This document shows, piece after piece, positions 46,593 to 55,238 of a stretch of 64,000 nt of DNA. The translations under genes were made by a program, and so were the position numbers. Under the pieces are notes generated by a model that was given only the letters and a program-made list of their open reading frames with translations, was not told the origin of the DNA and searched no databases. The DNA comes from Halogranum amylolyticum (GTDB lineage Archaea; Halobacteriota; Halobacteria; Halobacteriales; Haloferacaceae): contig NZ_FODV01000015.1 in NCBI RefSeq assembly GCF_900110465.1, forward strand, positions 16,023 to 80,022, read 5' to 3'. How positions within the stretch are numbered: position 1 is the first letter of the stretch; each line of letters opens with the position of its first letter.

Positions 46593-47792
46593 ATGTCTAC
46601 GGACCCGTTCGAGGATATGGAGGACAATATTCTTCTCAACCAGCACGTTCTCACCGAGGATTACCAACCCGAGGTGATTCTTGAGCGGGACGAAGAAATC
46701 GACGACTACCGCTTCTCGCTTCGTCATGTGTTGAACGGCCGACAACCCGAGAACATCATGCTCTACGGGAAAGCCGGCCTTGGGAAGACGGCAGTCACGA
46801 AGTACATGATGGACGCGCTCCAGGCGAAGGTCACAGAAAACGACGACATCGACGACCTCCACGTCCATCAAAAGAACTGCAACGGGCAGTCGTTGTTCAT
46901 GGTTGTTCGGAGCCTCGTCAACGATCTTCTCCCCGACCATGCAAGTTCGTTCCCAAAACGTGGATTGGGAACGGGCGATGCATTCGAGGAACTCTACACG
47001 CAGCTTGATCGTATTGGCGGCACTCACTATCTCATCTTCGACGAAATAGACCACCTCGATAAGGTCAACACCCTACTCTATGAGCTGCCCCGCGCCCGGT
47101 CAAATAACCGAATTACCAACTGCCGTATCGGAATCATCGGTATCTCAAACAAGTACACGTTCAGAAAATCGTTGTCGGCGAAGGTCAAGGACACGTTGAT
47201 GGAGACCGAGATCTCTTTCTCACCGTACGACGCTCACGAACTCAGGACCATTCTTCGTGACCGGGCTGACCGAGCGTTCGTCGATGGCGGGTGTGGCGAT
47301 TCGGCGATCAGAATGGCCGCTGCCGTATCAGCCTCGGATATGGGGAACGCCCGCCAAGCGATTGACCTCTTGCGGATGGGGGCGGAGGTCGCCGAACGCA
47401 ATGGTGACTCGTGCATCACTGATGATCATATTGACGAAGCGCGTGACCTCGTCCAACGCGGCCGACTCAAGAATCGCATTCGCGACCAAACTCAACACGC
47501 CCAACTCATTCTCGAAGCGATCGCCCGACTCCAAACCCATGGGAAAGCCCCCGTTCGCTCGAAAGTCATCAAGCGACAGTACGAGTCAGTGGCCAACTCG
47601 TGGAACCACGACCCGTTGACGACGCTGAAGAGTATTCAAGATCACCTGTCTGAGCTTCACATGCTCGGGTTTCTCTCCCGTCGCGACAACAATCAGGGCG
47701 TGAGCGGTGGCCAGTACTACGAGTACGAACTCGACATGGAACCTGAGATAATCATCAACACGCGCACGGAAGTCGAGGCGACCGAAGAGTAG
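46593..47792 (+). CDS. orc: Orc1/Cdc6 replication initiator, copy 2 (iteron-flanked)
   Basis: 399 residues from ATG 46593 (MSTDPFEDMEDNILLNQHVL); a GTG five codons earlier is possible. Walker A is LYGKAGLGKTAVT and Walker B YLIFDEIDHLDKV, with sensor text IIGISNKYTFRKSLSAK and a C-terminal winged helix (ARLQTHGKAPVRSKVIKRQYESV). It has the same domain plan as copy 1 but clearly different sequence. It is bracketed by inverted arrays of a 16-bp iteron not related to the G-rich ORB, implying its own origin and DNA specificity. Confidence 0.94.
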   Translation: MSTDPFEDMEDNILLNQHVLTEDYQPEVILERDEEIDDYRFSLRHVLNGRQPENIMLYGKAGLGKTAVTKYMMDALQAKVTENDDIDDLHVHQKNCNGQSLFMVVRSLVNDLLPDHASSFPKRGLGTGDAFEELYTQLDRIGGTHYLIFDEIDHLDKVNTLLYELPRARSNNRITNCRIGIIGISNKYTFRKSLSAKVKDTLMETEISFSPYDAHELRTILRDRADRAFVDGGCGDSAIRMAAAVSASDMGNARQAIDLLRMGAEVAERNGDSCITDDHIDEARDLVQRGRLKNRIRDQTQHAQLILEAIARLQTHGKAPVRSKVIKRQYESVANSWNHDPLTTLKSIQDHLSELHMLGFLSRRDNNQGVSGGQYYEYELDMEPEIIINTRTEVEATEE

Positions 47793-47819
47793 CCGGAGAG
47801 TGGCTCTATCGTCGCTTGA

Positions 47820-47892
47820 ACATACGAAATGTACTCTCTTACTGCTGGCACCGATGGACCTCAATCTCGGAGTTGAACATACGAAATGTACT
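47820..47892 (-). repeat. Right iteron pair, inverted
   Basis: ACATACGAAATGTACT at 47820-47835 and 47877-47892 is the exact reverse complement of the left iterons, again 57 bases apart and in the larger context GAACATACGAAATGTACTCT. Confidence 0.9.
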
Positions 47893-48074
47893 CTCTGTCC
47901 TGACGACGTCGACAACAAATGCAGCGTTGCTCACACAGCGATGGTCCACCGTCGCAACCCACTCTGTCAACTCATGCACCGCCCCCATCATCACTATTGC
48001 TTTGCGGAACATCTTAGTCGCTAGTCTCACCTTCGAAATACCCGATTTCGTAGGCTGGAACTGGTGATCTCTCA

Positions 48075-48767
48075 ATGGCGAATTCAGAACAGCACCCCTC
48101 ACACCCAGTGTTTGCAGCAGTGTACGATCGAATCAACAAGGGAGCCGAAGAGAATCTCGTCAAAGAACACCGTGAGTATCTCGCTGCGGACCTCCACGGG
48201 ATGGTGCTCGATCTCGGTGCCGGCACCGGTGCGATGTTCCCGTATTTCAAATCAGCAATCAAATCCAATCCATCGCTCGATCTGCACGCAATTGAACCTG
48301 ATCCGCACATGCGGAAGCGTGCAGTACAGAAGGCGCGCGAGTTCGACCTCGATATCGAGATTCAACCGAATGGAGCACAGACACTTCCCTATGCCGATGC
48401 GTCGTTCGACGTCGTCATCGCCTCACTCGTGTTCTGTACGATTCCAAAGACGCAGACGGCACTCGACGAGGTGGCCCGTATCCTCAAACCGAGTGGTGAG
48501 TTCCGATTCCTCGAACACGTCCACGCCGATGGTGTGGTTGGTCGGGTGCAGGATATCGTAAACCCTGTTTGGCGTCGCACGATCGCTGGCTGTAATCTCA
48601 ACCGAAAGACTGTGGCGACGTTCAGATCAGATGACCGCTTCAAGGTGTCAGAACTAGACGAGATCGCGTTCGGAATTCCGCCAGTGAAACCCTTCATGCG
48701 CGGCACGCTCACTCGAAAGGAGGACGCAGTTGACTCTGACGCACACACTTATTGTCAGCGGCGATGA
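48075..48767 (+). CDS. Class I SAM-dependent methyltransferase
   Basis: 230 residues. The SAM-binding motif I is VLDLGAGTGAMFPYF, the acidic motif II is LHAIEPDPHMRKRA, and later motifs are LPYADASFDVVIASLVFCTI and ARILKPSGEFRFLEHVHA. This is the UbiE/methyltransferase-11 type acting on a small molecule or lipid. The substrate is unknown. It starts just right of the iteron-flanked origin, perhaps as cargo. Confidence 0.88.
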   Translation: MANSEQHPSHPVFAAVYDRINKGAEENLVKEHREYLAADLHGMVLDLGAGTGAMFPYFKSAIKSNPSLDLHAIEPDPHMRKRAVQKAREFDLDIEIQPNGAQTLPYADASFDVVIASLVFCTIPKTQTALDEVARILKPSGEFRFLEHVHADGVVGRVQDIVNPVWRRTIAGCNLNRKTVATFRSDDRFKVSELDEIAFGIPPVKPFMRGTLTRKEDAVDSDAHTYCQRR

Positions 48768-48865
48768 ACGGATTCATTCCGTGAGAATTCCTCTATAAAA
48801 AGTGGGTATATCAGGCAACACTGATTTGATAGAGACTAACAATCAATCAATGGGGTTGACCAGAG

Positions 48866-48988
48866 ATGGCTGAGAAGTCACCGCAACAGAGGGAATTGAG
48901 GGACCGATATGAACAGTGTCCGCATTGTGGTAATCGAATTCCCGAAGAGTTCCTCCGAAATGGAAACTGCCCTGCCTGTCGAAGTTGA
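48866..48988 (+). CDS. 40-residue zinc-ribbon micro-protein
   Basis: The frame MAEKSPQQRELRDRYEQCPH then CGNRIPEEFLRNGNCPACRS has two CPxC knuckles 17 residues apart, a compact zinc ribbon. Haloarchaea make many such micro-proteins. A downstream stop is clear, and an upstream ATG at about 48850 is in another frame. The function is unknown. Confidence 0.6.
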   Translation: MAEKSPQQRELRDRYEQCPHCGNRIPEEFLRNGNCPACRS

Positions 48989-49154
48989 AACAAGCGGTTC
49001 CAAACCATGGTGTGGCAGTAAGCTAGTTGCGAGTCGGTGACCCAACCATCTGTTATTCTTTACATCATTTGGGGTCCCCGAGCGGAGCGTCCCATAAATT
49101 GTTCCCACGCAGTAGTGGAGAAAACTTATCTCATTCCTCCCATGAGTCCTCTCT

Positions 49155-50574
49155 ATGCCTCGCTCACGACGCGCCCTCCTCAAAGCGGCTGGGCTAACAC
49201 TTGCGGGTTGAAACACTCACCGCGAGTGCCGGCTGTCTCAGCAACGCATCGACCAGTAGTGATACGACGCAAACTGAGACGCCCACTCCGAAACCGTCGA
49301 CGCAGGGTCCCCACTCGACTGGAAGCACGGCGACTGATTTCAGACAGTGGTTACCCGACCCGGCGACGACCACGCTGCGCGATGGTTACGGGTTCCAGTA
49401 TTTCGATGTGGCAGCCATTCGTGCCAACCGAGATGCGTTCCACGACAGCGCCTACAGGCGACTCGAATCGGAGATGCTGAGTCCTGTCCCCGAAGGGCTT
49501 GTCGATGTCGCCGATGTGGATGCGACGTTGCGCATCGATTTTACCATGGATTTGGCCCTTGGCTCGTTCGACCCCGACGCGGTTGGTGAAAAGATTACCA
49601 GTGAGCGTCGGTCCCAGCAAACGGCATCAACAGCGACGACGCCTACACTGGAGCCGACACCTGAACCGGAGTTAACTCACTATCGCGGCTTCGATCTCTA
49701 TGGCACGTTCATGCTGTTTGGCGTGTTTAAGTCCGTCTCGCTCGTGTCGATGATGCAGACGAGCGACATGGTCGAGACGGTGTTCTCCGGACTCGTCGGC
49801 GCAATCATCACGAGTACGACGCTCGTCGTCTCCATCAACCAACTCGTTCTCTCGCAGGAGATCGGGTCGCTCGGGACACAACGAGCGCGGATGGACACGA
49901 CGATGGACTTCTATCAGAATACCGATGAACTGTTCGGCACTACCACGCCCTCCGAACCGGCGACGTTCATCAGAAAGCTCCTTCGCGTGAGCCAAGAGCG
50001 AGCGACCGCCCTGCGGAAGGCGGTCGGCGACAACGACGAGGAGCGACTCCGCGCCGAGATAGACCGGTACGTCAGTGACCTCCACGGTAACGCAGAGACG
50101 GCGCACGAGGAGTTAGACAATGCCGACTTTGGGACGTTTACCGTCGTCTCGCCGGCGCTTGACTTCAATTACGCCCAGAAGATACATGACATCCGACGAC
50201 TCGGCGAGGTGTACGAAGATGTCCTCAGTACGGATGAGCGGACAGCGTTCAGAGAGATGCTCGAAGCGGTGACAATGTTCGGCCCCGTCCGCGAGTACGT
50301 CAAGGTCCTGTACATTCAGTGGGCACTGGTCAAACTTTCGCGAGCCATCCTCTACGCGTCGGTTCCGGCGCTCATCATCGCCGGTGGTATGGTCGTCTTC
50401 GTAGACCCGACGACGTTCCCTGGGACGTTATTCGGCCTCGAGACGATGCTCTGGGTCGTCAGCACTGCGTTCGCCATCTCGGTCACGCCCTTCTTGATGT
50501 TCACGTCCTACGTGCTCCGACTGGCGACGCTCGCCAAACAGACGCTGACTGTCGGTCCGCTTATCCTCTCGTAG
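49155..50574 (+). pseudogene. Chimeric gene: Tat-lipoprotein start fused to a multi-pass membrane protein, frameshifted
   Basis: From ATG 49155 the text MPRSRRALLKAAGLTLAG is a twin-arginine signal that stops at TGA 49209-49211. In the next frame VETLTASAGCLSN provides the lipobox Cys, so one extra base separates the halves. About 150 residues of an exported haloarchaeal lipoprotein follow (DFRQWLPDPATTTLRDGYGF). Near 49700, at HYRGFDLYGTF, the sequence passes in frame into MLFGVFKSVSL...AIITSTTLVVSINQLVLSQE and continues to the end like the membrane protein at 51280-52353. I read this as a fusion by illegitimate recombination plus a frameshift. The part from 49201 is uninterrupted. Confidence 0.7.
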
Positions 50575-50578
50575 CGGA

Positions 50579-50616
50579 CACCATCATCTACCATGGTGGC
50601 GTTTTCGTTTTTTTTC
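50579..50616. terminator. Bidirectional terminator between convergent genes
   Basis: CACCAT-N8-ATGGTG (50579-50598) forms a short stem followed by GTTTTCGTTTTTTTTCC, a T-rich run that ends archaeal transcription. Convergent genes end on both sides. Confidence 0.6.
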
Positions 50617-50637
50617 CTCTAAGAAACAAGTGGCGAG

Positions 50638-51033
50638 TTACGGGTACGTCGTCCCGGTAACGGTGACGTTGTACGTCCCGACGACGGTTCCGTTGACGGT
50701 ATTCACGGCCACGAGTTTCGACGACTGACGCGTCGGGATAGGGAGCGAGGCGTTCGTCTGTCCGCTGTCGACGGTGGTCGTGTAGAACGACTTTCCGTCT
50801 TTGGTTATCACGTTCAACCGGGTGACCCCCTGACTCGTCGTCGCCGACGACGTGAGCGTCACCGACGCTTGCACCGAGGAGGTGCCCCACTCGCTCTTCG
50901 TGCTCACCGACTCGAACACGGACGAGTCGTCTTCCTCCGCGACGACGTCCGGTTGTACGGTGATACAGCCGCTACAGGCGACGAGGAGGAGTCCGACGAG
51001 AATGGCTCGATGTAGTCGGGATGTAGAGTCCAT
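50638..51033 (-). CDS. Small exported lipoprotein
   Basis: 131 residues from ATG 51033 (MDSTSRLHRAILVGLLLVACSGC), with a hydrophobic segment and a lipobox CSGC that predicts a membrane-anchored lipoprotein. The mature part is rich in Ser, Thr and Val and beta-strand-like (TSSVQASVTLTSSATTSQGVTRLNVITKDGKSFYTTTVDSG). A longer start 10 codons upstream is possible. It is divergent from the membrane protein at 51280. The function is unknown. Confidence 0.7.
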   Translation of the reverse strand: MDSTSRLHRAILVGLLLVACSGCITVQPDVVAEEDDSSVFESVSTKSEWGTSSVQASVTLTSSATTSQGVTRLNVITKDGKSFYTTTVDSGQTNASLPIPTRQSSKLVAVNTVNGTVVGTYNVTVTGTTYP

Positions 51034-51279
51034 CAGGTACACTCCACTGCTCTGCGAGGCCATAAGGATGCACTGGCAGCGGCAGCATACTCAACACGAC
51101 GTAGAGGGGACAGAACCCGGCCTAGATGGCCTCAAACAACGCGATAAAGTGTTCATCGTGTGTTGGTTATCGAGAAATGAATAGACCGACACGAACGCAG
51201 ACCAGAACGCGAGGACGGACGACGGGGCGTTCCTCTCGTCGCTCTCTGCTGCCCTCGACGTCGAAAGCAATGTGTTCCG

Positions 51280-52353
51280 ATGAGTGACGAGTCAACTGCG
51301 AGTATCCAGACACGAGAGGAGAACCCGAACGTCGACGCGTCGGACGTCGACGAAATCAGCACGTCGAACACGATGCGTGAGCGTGCCGGCGAAACGCGGG
51401 TCAAGACATGGGTCGTCCTCGACGGGAGTCGACTGCTCGTCACCGGGATGATGGCGCTTCTCATCTTCGGCGTATTCGTCTTCGGCGGGACGTTCTTCTA
51501 TCAGCACTACCTGACCGACGCACTGACCGCCGACACGGTCGAAACCGTGTTCTCAACGATGATTGCGGCCATCATCACCGGGGTTACACTCGTGTTGACC
51601 ATCTCGCAAATCGTCATCTCACAGGAGAACGGACCGCTCGGCGACCAGCACGAACGGATGAGTAGTACGATGGACTTCCGCGAGTACACGAAAGAACTCA
51701 CTGGGTCGCCAGTTCCGGCAGACCCCTCGAAGTTTCTCCGTGCGCTTATCTTGGAGAGCAAAGACTACGCGACGAATCTCCGCGACTCGGTCGCCGACAA
51801 CGACAACGAGACGTTCCGCGGCGAAGTCGCCGAGTTCACGGACAGTCTCGTCGAGAACGCCGACGCCGCGGCGGACCGACTCAAGGGACGCAAGTTCGGG
51901 TCGTATACCGTCGTTGCCGCGGGGCTCGACTACAACTACAGCTGGAAAATCTTCCAAGTCGAACGGATCGTCGACGAGTACGCCGACGATATCTCCGACG
52001 AGACGCTCACTGTCTTCAACGACCTGAAGACGATACTCTCGATATTCGGCCCTGCCCGCCAGCACATCAAGACGCTGTACTTCGAGTGGGAACTCATAAG
52101 CCTCTCGCAGAATATTCTCTACCTCTCGGTGCCGGCGCTCATCGTTGCCGGATTCATCACCACCTATTTCGGTGGGAGTGCAATAACCGGCGAGTCGCTC
52201 GGCGTCCCGAACCTTATCTGGATGACCGCAAGCGGGTTCGCCGTGACGTCACTGCCCTTCCTCCTGCTCATCTCCTACATCGCGCGCCTCGCGACTATCG
52301 CGAAACGGACGCTTGCAGTCGGTCCCTTCATCCTTCGCGACTCACAGCGTTGA
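51280..52353 (+). CDS. Multi-pass membrane protein (DUF2254-like)
   Basis: 357 residues. An acidic cytoplasmic start of about 45 residues is followed by two N-terminal hydrophobic segments (LLVTGMMALLIFGVFVFGGTFF; TVFSTMIAAIITGVTLVLTISQIVIS), a central soluble domain of about 160 residues, and two C-terminal segments (NILYLSVPALIVAGFITTYF; ASGFAVTSLPFLLLISYIARL). The layout resembles DUF2254-type proteins of unknown function. It is the full-length relative of the membrane half of the chimera at 49155-50574, showing what that gene lost at its N-terminus. Confidence 0.75.
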   Translation: MSDESTASIQTREENPNVDASDVDEISTSNTMRERAGETRVKTWVVLDGSRLLVTGMMALLIFGVFVFGGTFFYQHYLTDALTADTVETVFSTMIAAIITGVTLVLTISQIVISQENGPLGDQHERMSSTMDFREYTKELTGSPVPADPSKFLRALILESKDYATNLRDSVADNDNETFRGEVAEFTDSLVENADAAADRLKGRKFGSYTVVAAGLDYNYSWKIFQVERIVDEYADDISDETLTVFNDLKTILSIFGPARQHIKTLYFEWELISLSQNILYLSVPALIVAGFITTYFGGSAITGESLGVPNLIWMTASGFAVTSLPFLLLISYIARLATIAKRTLAVGPFILRDSQR

Positions 52354-52532
52354 ACGGAGGGTTACTCAACCGCGGACACGCACGTCAGTTCACTCGTGGT
52401 TCCACGGTCCCATGTCGGGGTTATCTTCGATGTGATGTATGTATTTAGCCCGAGCTGATTTCGCCACCATCTCGTAGGAGGCGCACAAGTCGGGCTGTAT
52501 GGATTGGCAGCAGAGTTTCGTGGTGATCCTCA

Positions 52533-52561
52533 GGGATGGGCTCCGCCGCGGAGCCCATCCC
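52533..52561. repeat. 29-bp perfect palindrome
   Basis: GGGATGGGCTCCGC, one central C, then GCGGAGCCCATCCC: 14-bp perfect arms. It lies just before the start of the IS66-like fragment and overlaps an ATG at 52536 that could otherwise be taken as its start. Confidence 0.85.
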
Positions 52562-52595
52562 GTCGCCTCTGCTGTCCGCACTGGGGGTGAGATCT

Positions 52596-52976
52596 GTGAC
52601 TGAAGATGATCTCACCAAGCAAGAGCTGCTCTCACGTTTTTTGCAACTTGAACAACGAGTCGAAGAGATTGAACAAGAGAATACACAACTCCGAGAGCAG
52701 TTGCAAGAGAAGGATGAGCGGATTGATGAACTCGAAACACGCCTTCGCAAATACGAGAATCCGCATACTCCGCCCAGTAAGCGACGGTCGGGGACTGACG
52801 AGTCCCCGACCTCGCAGGACGACGAAGACGACGATGTCCGAACTGATGGTGACACTCCCGGCCGGAAGGACGGTCACGACCTAGAGTGGCGTTCTACGCC
52901 TGATCCCGACAAAGAAGTCGAGGTCACCTGTGACGGCTGTGTTGAATCACTAGACGGCGTCGGGATGGGTCGCTAA
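52596..52976 (+). pseudogene. IS66-family transposase N-terminal fragment
   Basis: From GTG 52596 (VTEDDLTKQELLSRFLQLEQ) comes a coiled coil of about 50 residues, then the IS66 TnpC marker RKYENPHTPPSKRRSGT and a zinc-type start CDGCVESLDG. The frame stops at GVGMGR after about 126 residues, whereas full IS66 transposases exceed 450. The catalytic DDE domain is missing. A second IS end (GGCTCTGTTGAAATC at 52988) begins 11 bases later and probably cut it. Confidence 0.75.
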
Positions 52977-53039
52977 ATCAAAGGAGTGGCTCTGTTGAAA
53001 TCCTGAGTGAGTTACAGGTTCAGTCGGTAGTTTGAGTAG

Positions 53040-53516
53040 ATGCAGACCCTCCCAAAGTCTCGGTTGCTCCGGTTTGTCGAGGAAGCATTTCAGTTAGCGC
53101 AACGTGCCGTAGCTCGATACTCTTCGAAGTTCTCGAAGCAACGCTACACGCTCCATCAACACATCGTTCTCCTGTGTCTCAAGATCCCACGTGCTGAAGT
53201 CGAACAGAGTGGCCTCGACGTCGGCGAGTTCTATCGTATTGGCGTGCTCACGCACACCGCCGCGTCGTCGCCGAGTGAGTCCTCCGCCGCCCCCTATACG
53301 TCGCCAGATGCTCAGCAGGGCCCGCCTGTCGACGAGGGTGAGGTCCGGGAGGTTACAATCGAGACGCTTGGTGAGCAAGGTGATGGTATCGCGAAGGTCG
53401 AACACGGCTACGTCGTCATCGTCGACGGTGGCCACCCCGGCGAGGTTGTGGACGTGAAGATTCAGACGGTTCGCGAGAACGTCGCCTTCGCCGAGATCGT
53501 CGCCGACGACTCATAG
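53040..53516 (+). CDS. Chimeric ORF: transposase start fused to TRAM-domain protein
   Basis: 158 residues in one frame. Residues 1 to about 48 (MQTLPKSRLLRFVEEAFQLA...SKQRYTLHQHIVLLCLK) are the start of a haloarchaeal DDE transposase, preceded by its terminal sequence GGCTCTGTTGAAATC at 52988. From IPRAEVEQSGLDVGEFYRIG the text belongs to a haloarchaeal TRAM protein, ending in the TRAM domain VREVTIETLGEQGDGIAKVEHGYVVIVDGG...VKIQTVRENVAFAEI. TRAM domains bind RNA. The IS may have replaced the original promoter and first codons. Whether the fusion is made is unknown. Confidence 0.7.
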   Translation: MQTLPKSRLLRFVEEAFQLAQRAVARYSSKFSKQRYTLHQHIVLLCLKIPRAEVEQSGLDVGEFYRIGVLTHTAASSPSESSAAPYTSPDAQQGPPVDEGEVREVTIETLGEQGDGIAKVEHGYVVIVDGGHPGEVVDVKIQTVRENVAFAEIVADDS

Positions 53517-54243
53517 CGCCCTGGTGATGGAGTCGGTCCCCACGTCCACGTGACCCTCCGAGTAGACGAGCCTCTAAGTGCGTAAAAATTCCTGACTGGA
53601 GGTTTGAGTTGAGGGGTGATAGAATCACCACGTCCCACCGTGTCGATACGCCGGTTTCATCGTCGTTCTACGTGCCCGGTCACTCGCCAACTCCGGAATC
53701 ATCGCCACGAATTGGGATGGGTGAGCGCCTCTGACGTGCGGCTTCTCTCACGCATTTGTGTGCGTAGTAGTGGGCCGCATCTGAATTGTAGTGTGACCCC
53801 ACATATACTATTTTCGGTTCCAAGATCAGTACTACCGGAGGATTTGATTTTTCACCGTTTTTGAAACCGCTAGAATATTGCACGTTGACAACAATTCTGT
53901 GTGGTGGTTCGATGTACCTCGCACCGAAGACGCACTGCGTGGGGTCGAGACGAGGAGCCAGCCGTCAGGTGGCGGATGACGGCCGGCGGTGGTGCAGCTG
54001 TTCACGACCGACGAGAAAAGCGCCGATCGTGATTCTAGGGCCGGGATATCTAGCGTGCGTCAATGGACGCACAGGTGGGTTGTGACCGCGTCTTCATTAT
54101 CAACCTGTCCGTTGCTACTCGTCGACAAGGGTTACCTTGTCAGGGTTGCCCGTCGCTGTTGCCTCTGACAGTGGTGATGGCTTGAGGAACTCGGGATGGT
54201 GTTCACAGGCTTCGTCAGCCTTTCCGTCTCGAACCTGCACCTA

Positions 54244-54260
54244 ATCACACCTGTTGTGAT
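54244..54260. promoter_or_regulatory. Palindrome ATCACA-N5-TGTGAT, site 1
   Basis: ATCACACCTGTTGTGAT. Six-base arms and a 5-base spacer, flanked by TA/AA, so the arms nearly extend to 7. Confidence 0.5.
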
Positions 54261-54439
54261 AAGCCTCGCACGTCTCACCACCCAAAATGCGTGTCAACTA
54301 CGTCTACTACTCCTATTTTCGAGGGAGTTTTCTCGAGTGCTGCTGCTAGCAACCCCGCGTCCGACCGCGTGGATAGTGGTATGGCGTGTCGTTTCATAGG
54401 TGTTTCGACGGGTTATCACACCGCCACGGGTTTGTGCGT

Positions 54440-54456
54440 ATCACAACGGGTGTGAT
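54440..54456. promoter_or_regulatory. Palindrome ATCACA-N5-TGTGAT, site 2
   Basis: ATCACAACGGGTGTGAT. Same arms and spacer length as site 1, different spacer bases, which argues for a protein-binding site rather than simple duplication. Confidence 0.5.
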
Positions 54457-54627
54457 GAGCGGGTGAGGACTGTGGCGACACTCGCGTGTTAGTCCGACGA
54501 GTAGGAATGGTACTGCAAGACGCCGTGACGGGCGTTCATTGGGGGCGTGGCCCCGTGTCCGTGGCGATAAGAGTCTCCAAGGACGCTGCCTACCACACAC
54601 TGAGCGACGTCTGACGCCGACATTCGT

Positions 54628-54651
54628 CTCATCACACACGGCTGTGATGAG
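54628..54651. promoter_or_regulatory. Palindrome CTCATCACA-N6-TGTGATGAG, site 3
   Basis: Nine-base perfect arms around the same ATCACA core, spacer of six, followed at once by another TGTGAT half-site (54652-54657). Confidence 0.5.
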
Positions 54652-54752
54652 TGTGATATGCGACCCGGCGACGGCAGTGAGCGGTACTCACGGTATAGTC
54701 GCGACGACTGTGATGTCCACAACAGTGACGATGTGTTGCGGTTCGTTCGTCG

Positions 54753-55235
54753 CTACGGTGGATTGCTCGCGGCGTTCAGAGGTTCGTAGGACTCGGCGTG
54801 ATACGCGACGCGCCACAGTCTGAGCACGGCGCGTGTGACGAGCACTTCGACGGACTGTTTGATACAGGAGTCTTCGACGTCGTCAGGATCTGAGGTCGCA
54901 TCTGGTGGTGGGTGGTCATGTTCGAGTTCCGGCACGTGAATATAGTCGCCATTGTGCGGATGCTTTCCCCACCGGACGTTCATGCCGTCGGAATCCGTGT
55001 AGTGGAATTTGTAGTCACCATGGGTCGTCCACTGCACGTCAAGGCGGGCAGCGTCGGCACTACAGAGGCCATCATCGAGCGTGACGGTGAGTACAGATGG
55101 ATTGAGATAATCGTCCAGCGTCGGTGTTGCAAGCGGCTCGGTTTGCTCGATCACATCACGAATCGTGAGCAGCGCTGCGCGGTCGATCGCTCCGCGGAGT
55201 GCGTGTGGTTCGTCTGTTGTCGTTGTCTCTCCCAT
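54753..55235 (-). CDS. Hypothetical partner of the winged-helix regulator
   Basis: 160 residues. The middle reads DVQWTTHGDYKFHYTDSDGM then NVRWGKHPHNGDYIHVPELE, a compact beta-rich segment with several aromatic and His residues, followed by a helix with CIKQSVEVLVTRAVLRLWRVAYHAESYEPL. It starts only 3 bases after the stop of the regulator gene, so the two form an operon. The pairing of a short DNA-binding protein with a small partner resembles toxin-antitoxin loci, but no toxin motif is recognised. Confidence 0.65.
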   Translation of the reverse strand: MGETTTTDEPHALRGAIDRAALLTIRDVIEQTEPLATPTLDDYLNPSVLTVTLDDGLCSADAARLDVQWTTHGDYKFHYTDSDGMNVRWGKHPHNGDYIHVPELEHDHPPPDATSDPDDVEDSCIKQSVEVLVTRAVLRLWRVAYHAESYEPLNAASNPP

Positions 55236-55238
55236 CGG

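Larger units (their letters stand above)
53517..54752. other. 1.2-kb region without a recognisable gene, with palindromes
   Basis: No frame here has convincing haloarchaeal protein character on either strand. The right half holds three related ATCACA...TGTGAT palindromes (listed separately), plus half-sites (TTATCACACC near 54413; TGTGATGTCC near 54710). It may be a regulatory or recombination region, or decayed sequence. Confidence 0.45.

Noticed and set aside
53517..54752. Possible tRNA or structured RNA in the gene-poor stretch
   Set aside because: No cloverleaf with anticodon and T-loop consensus could be drawn; only palindromes were found.
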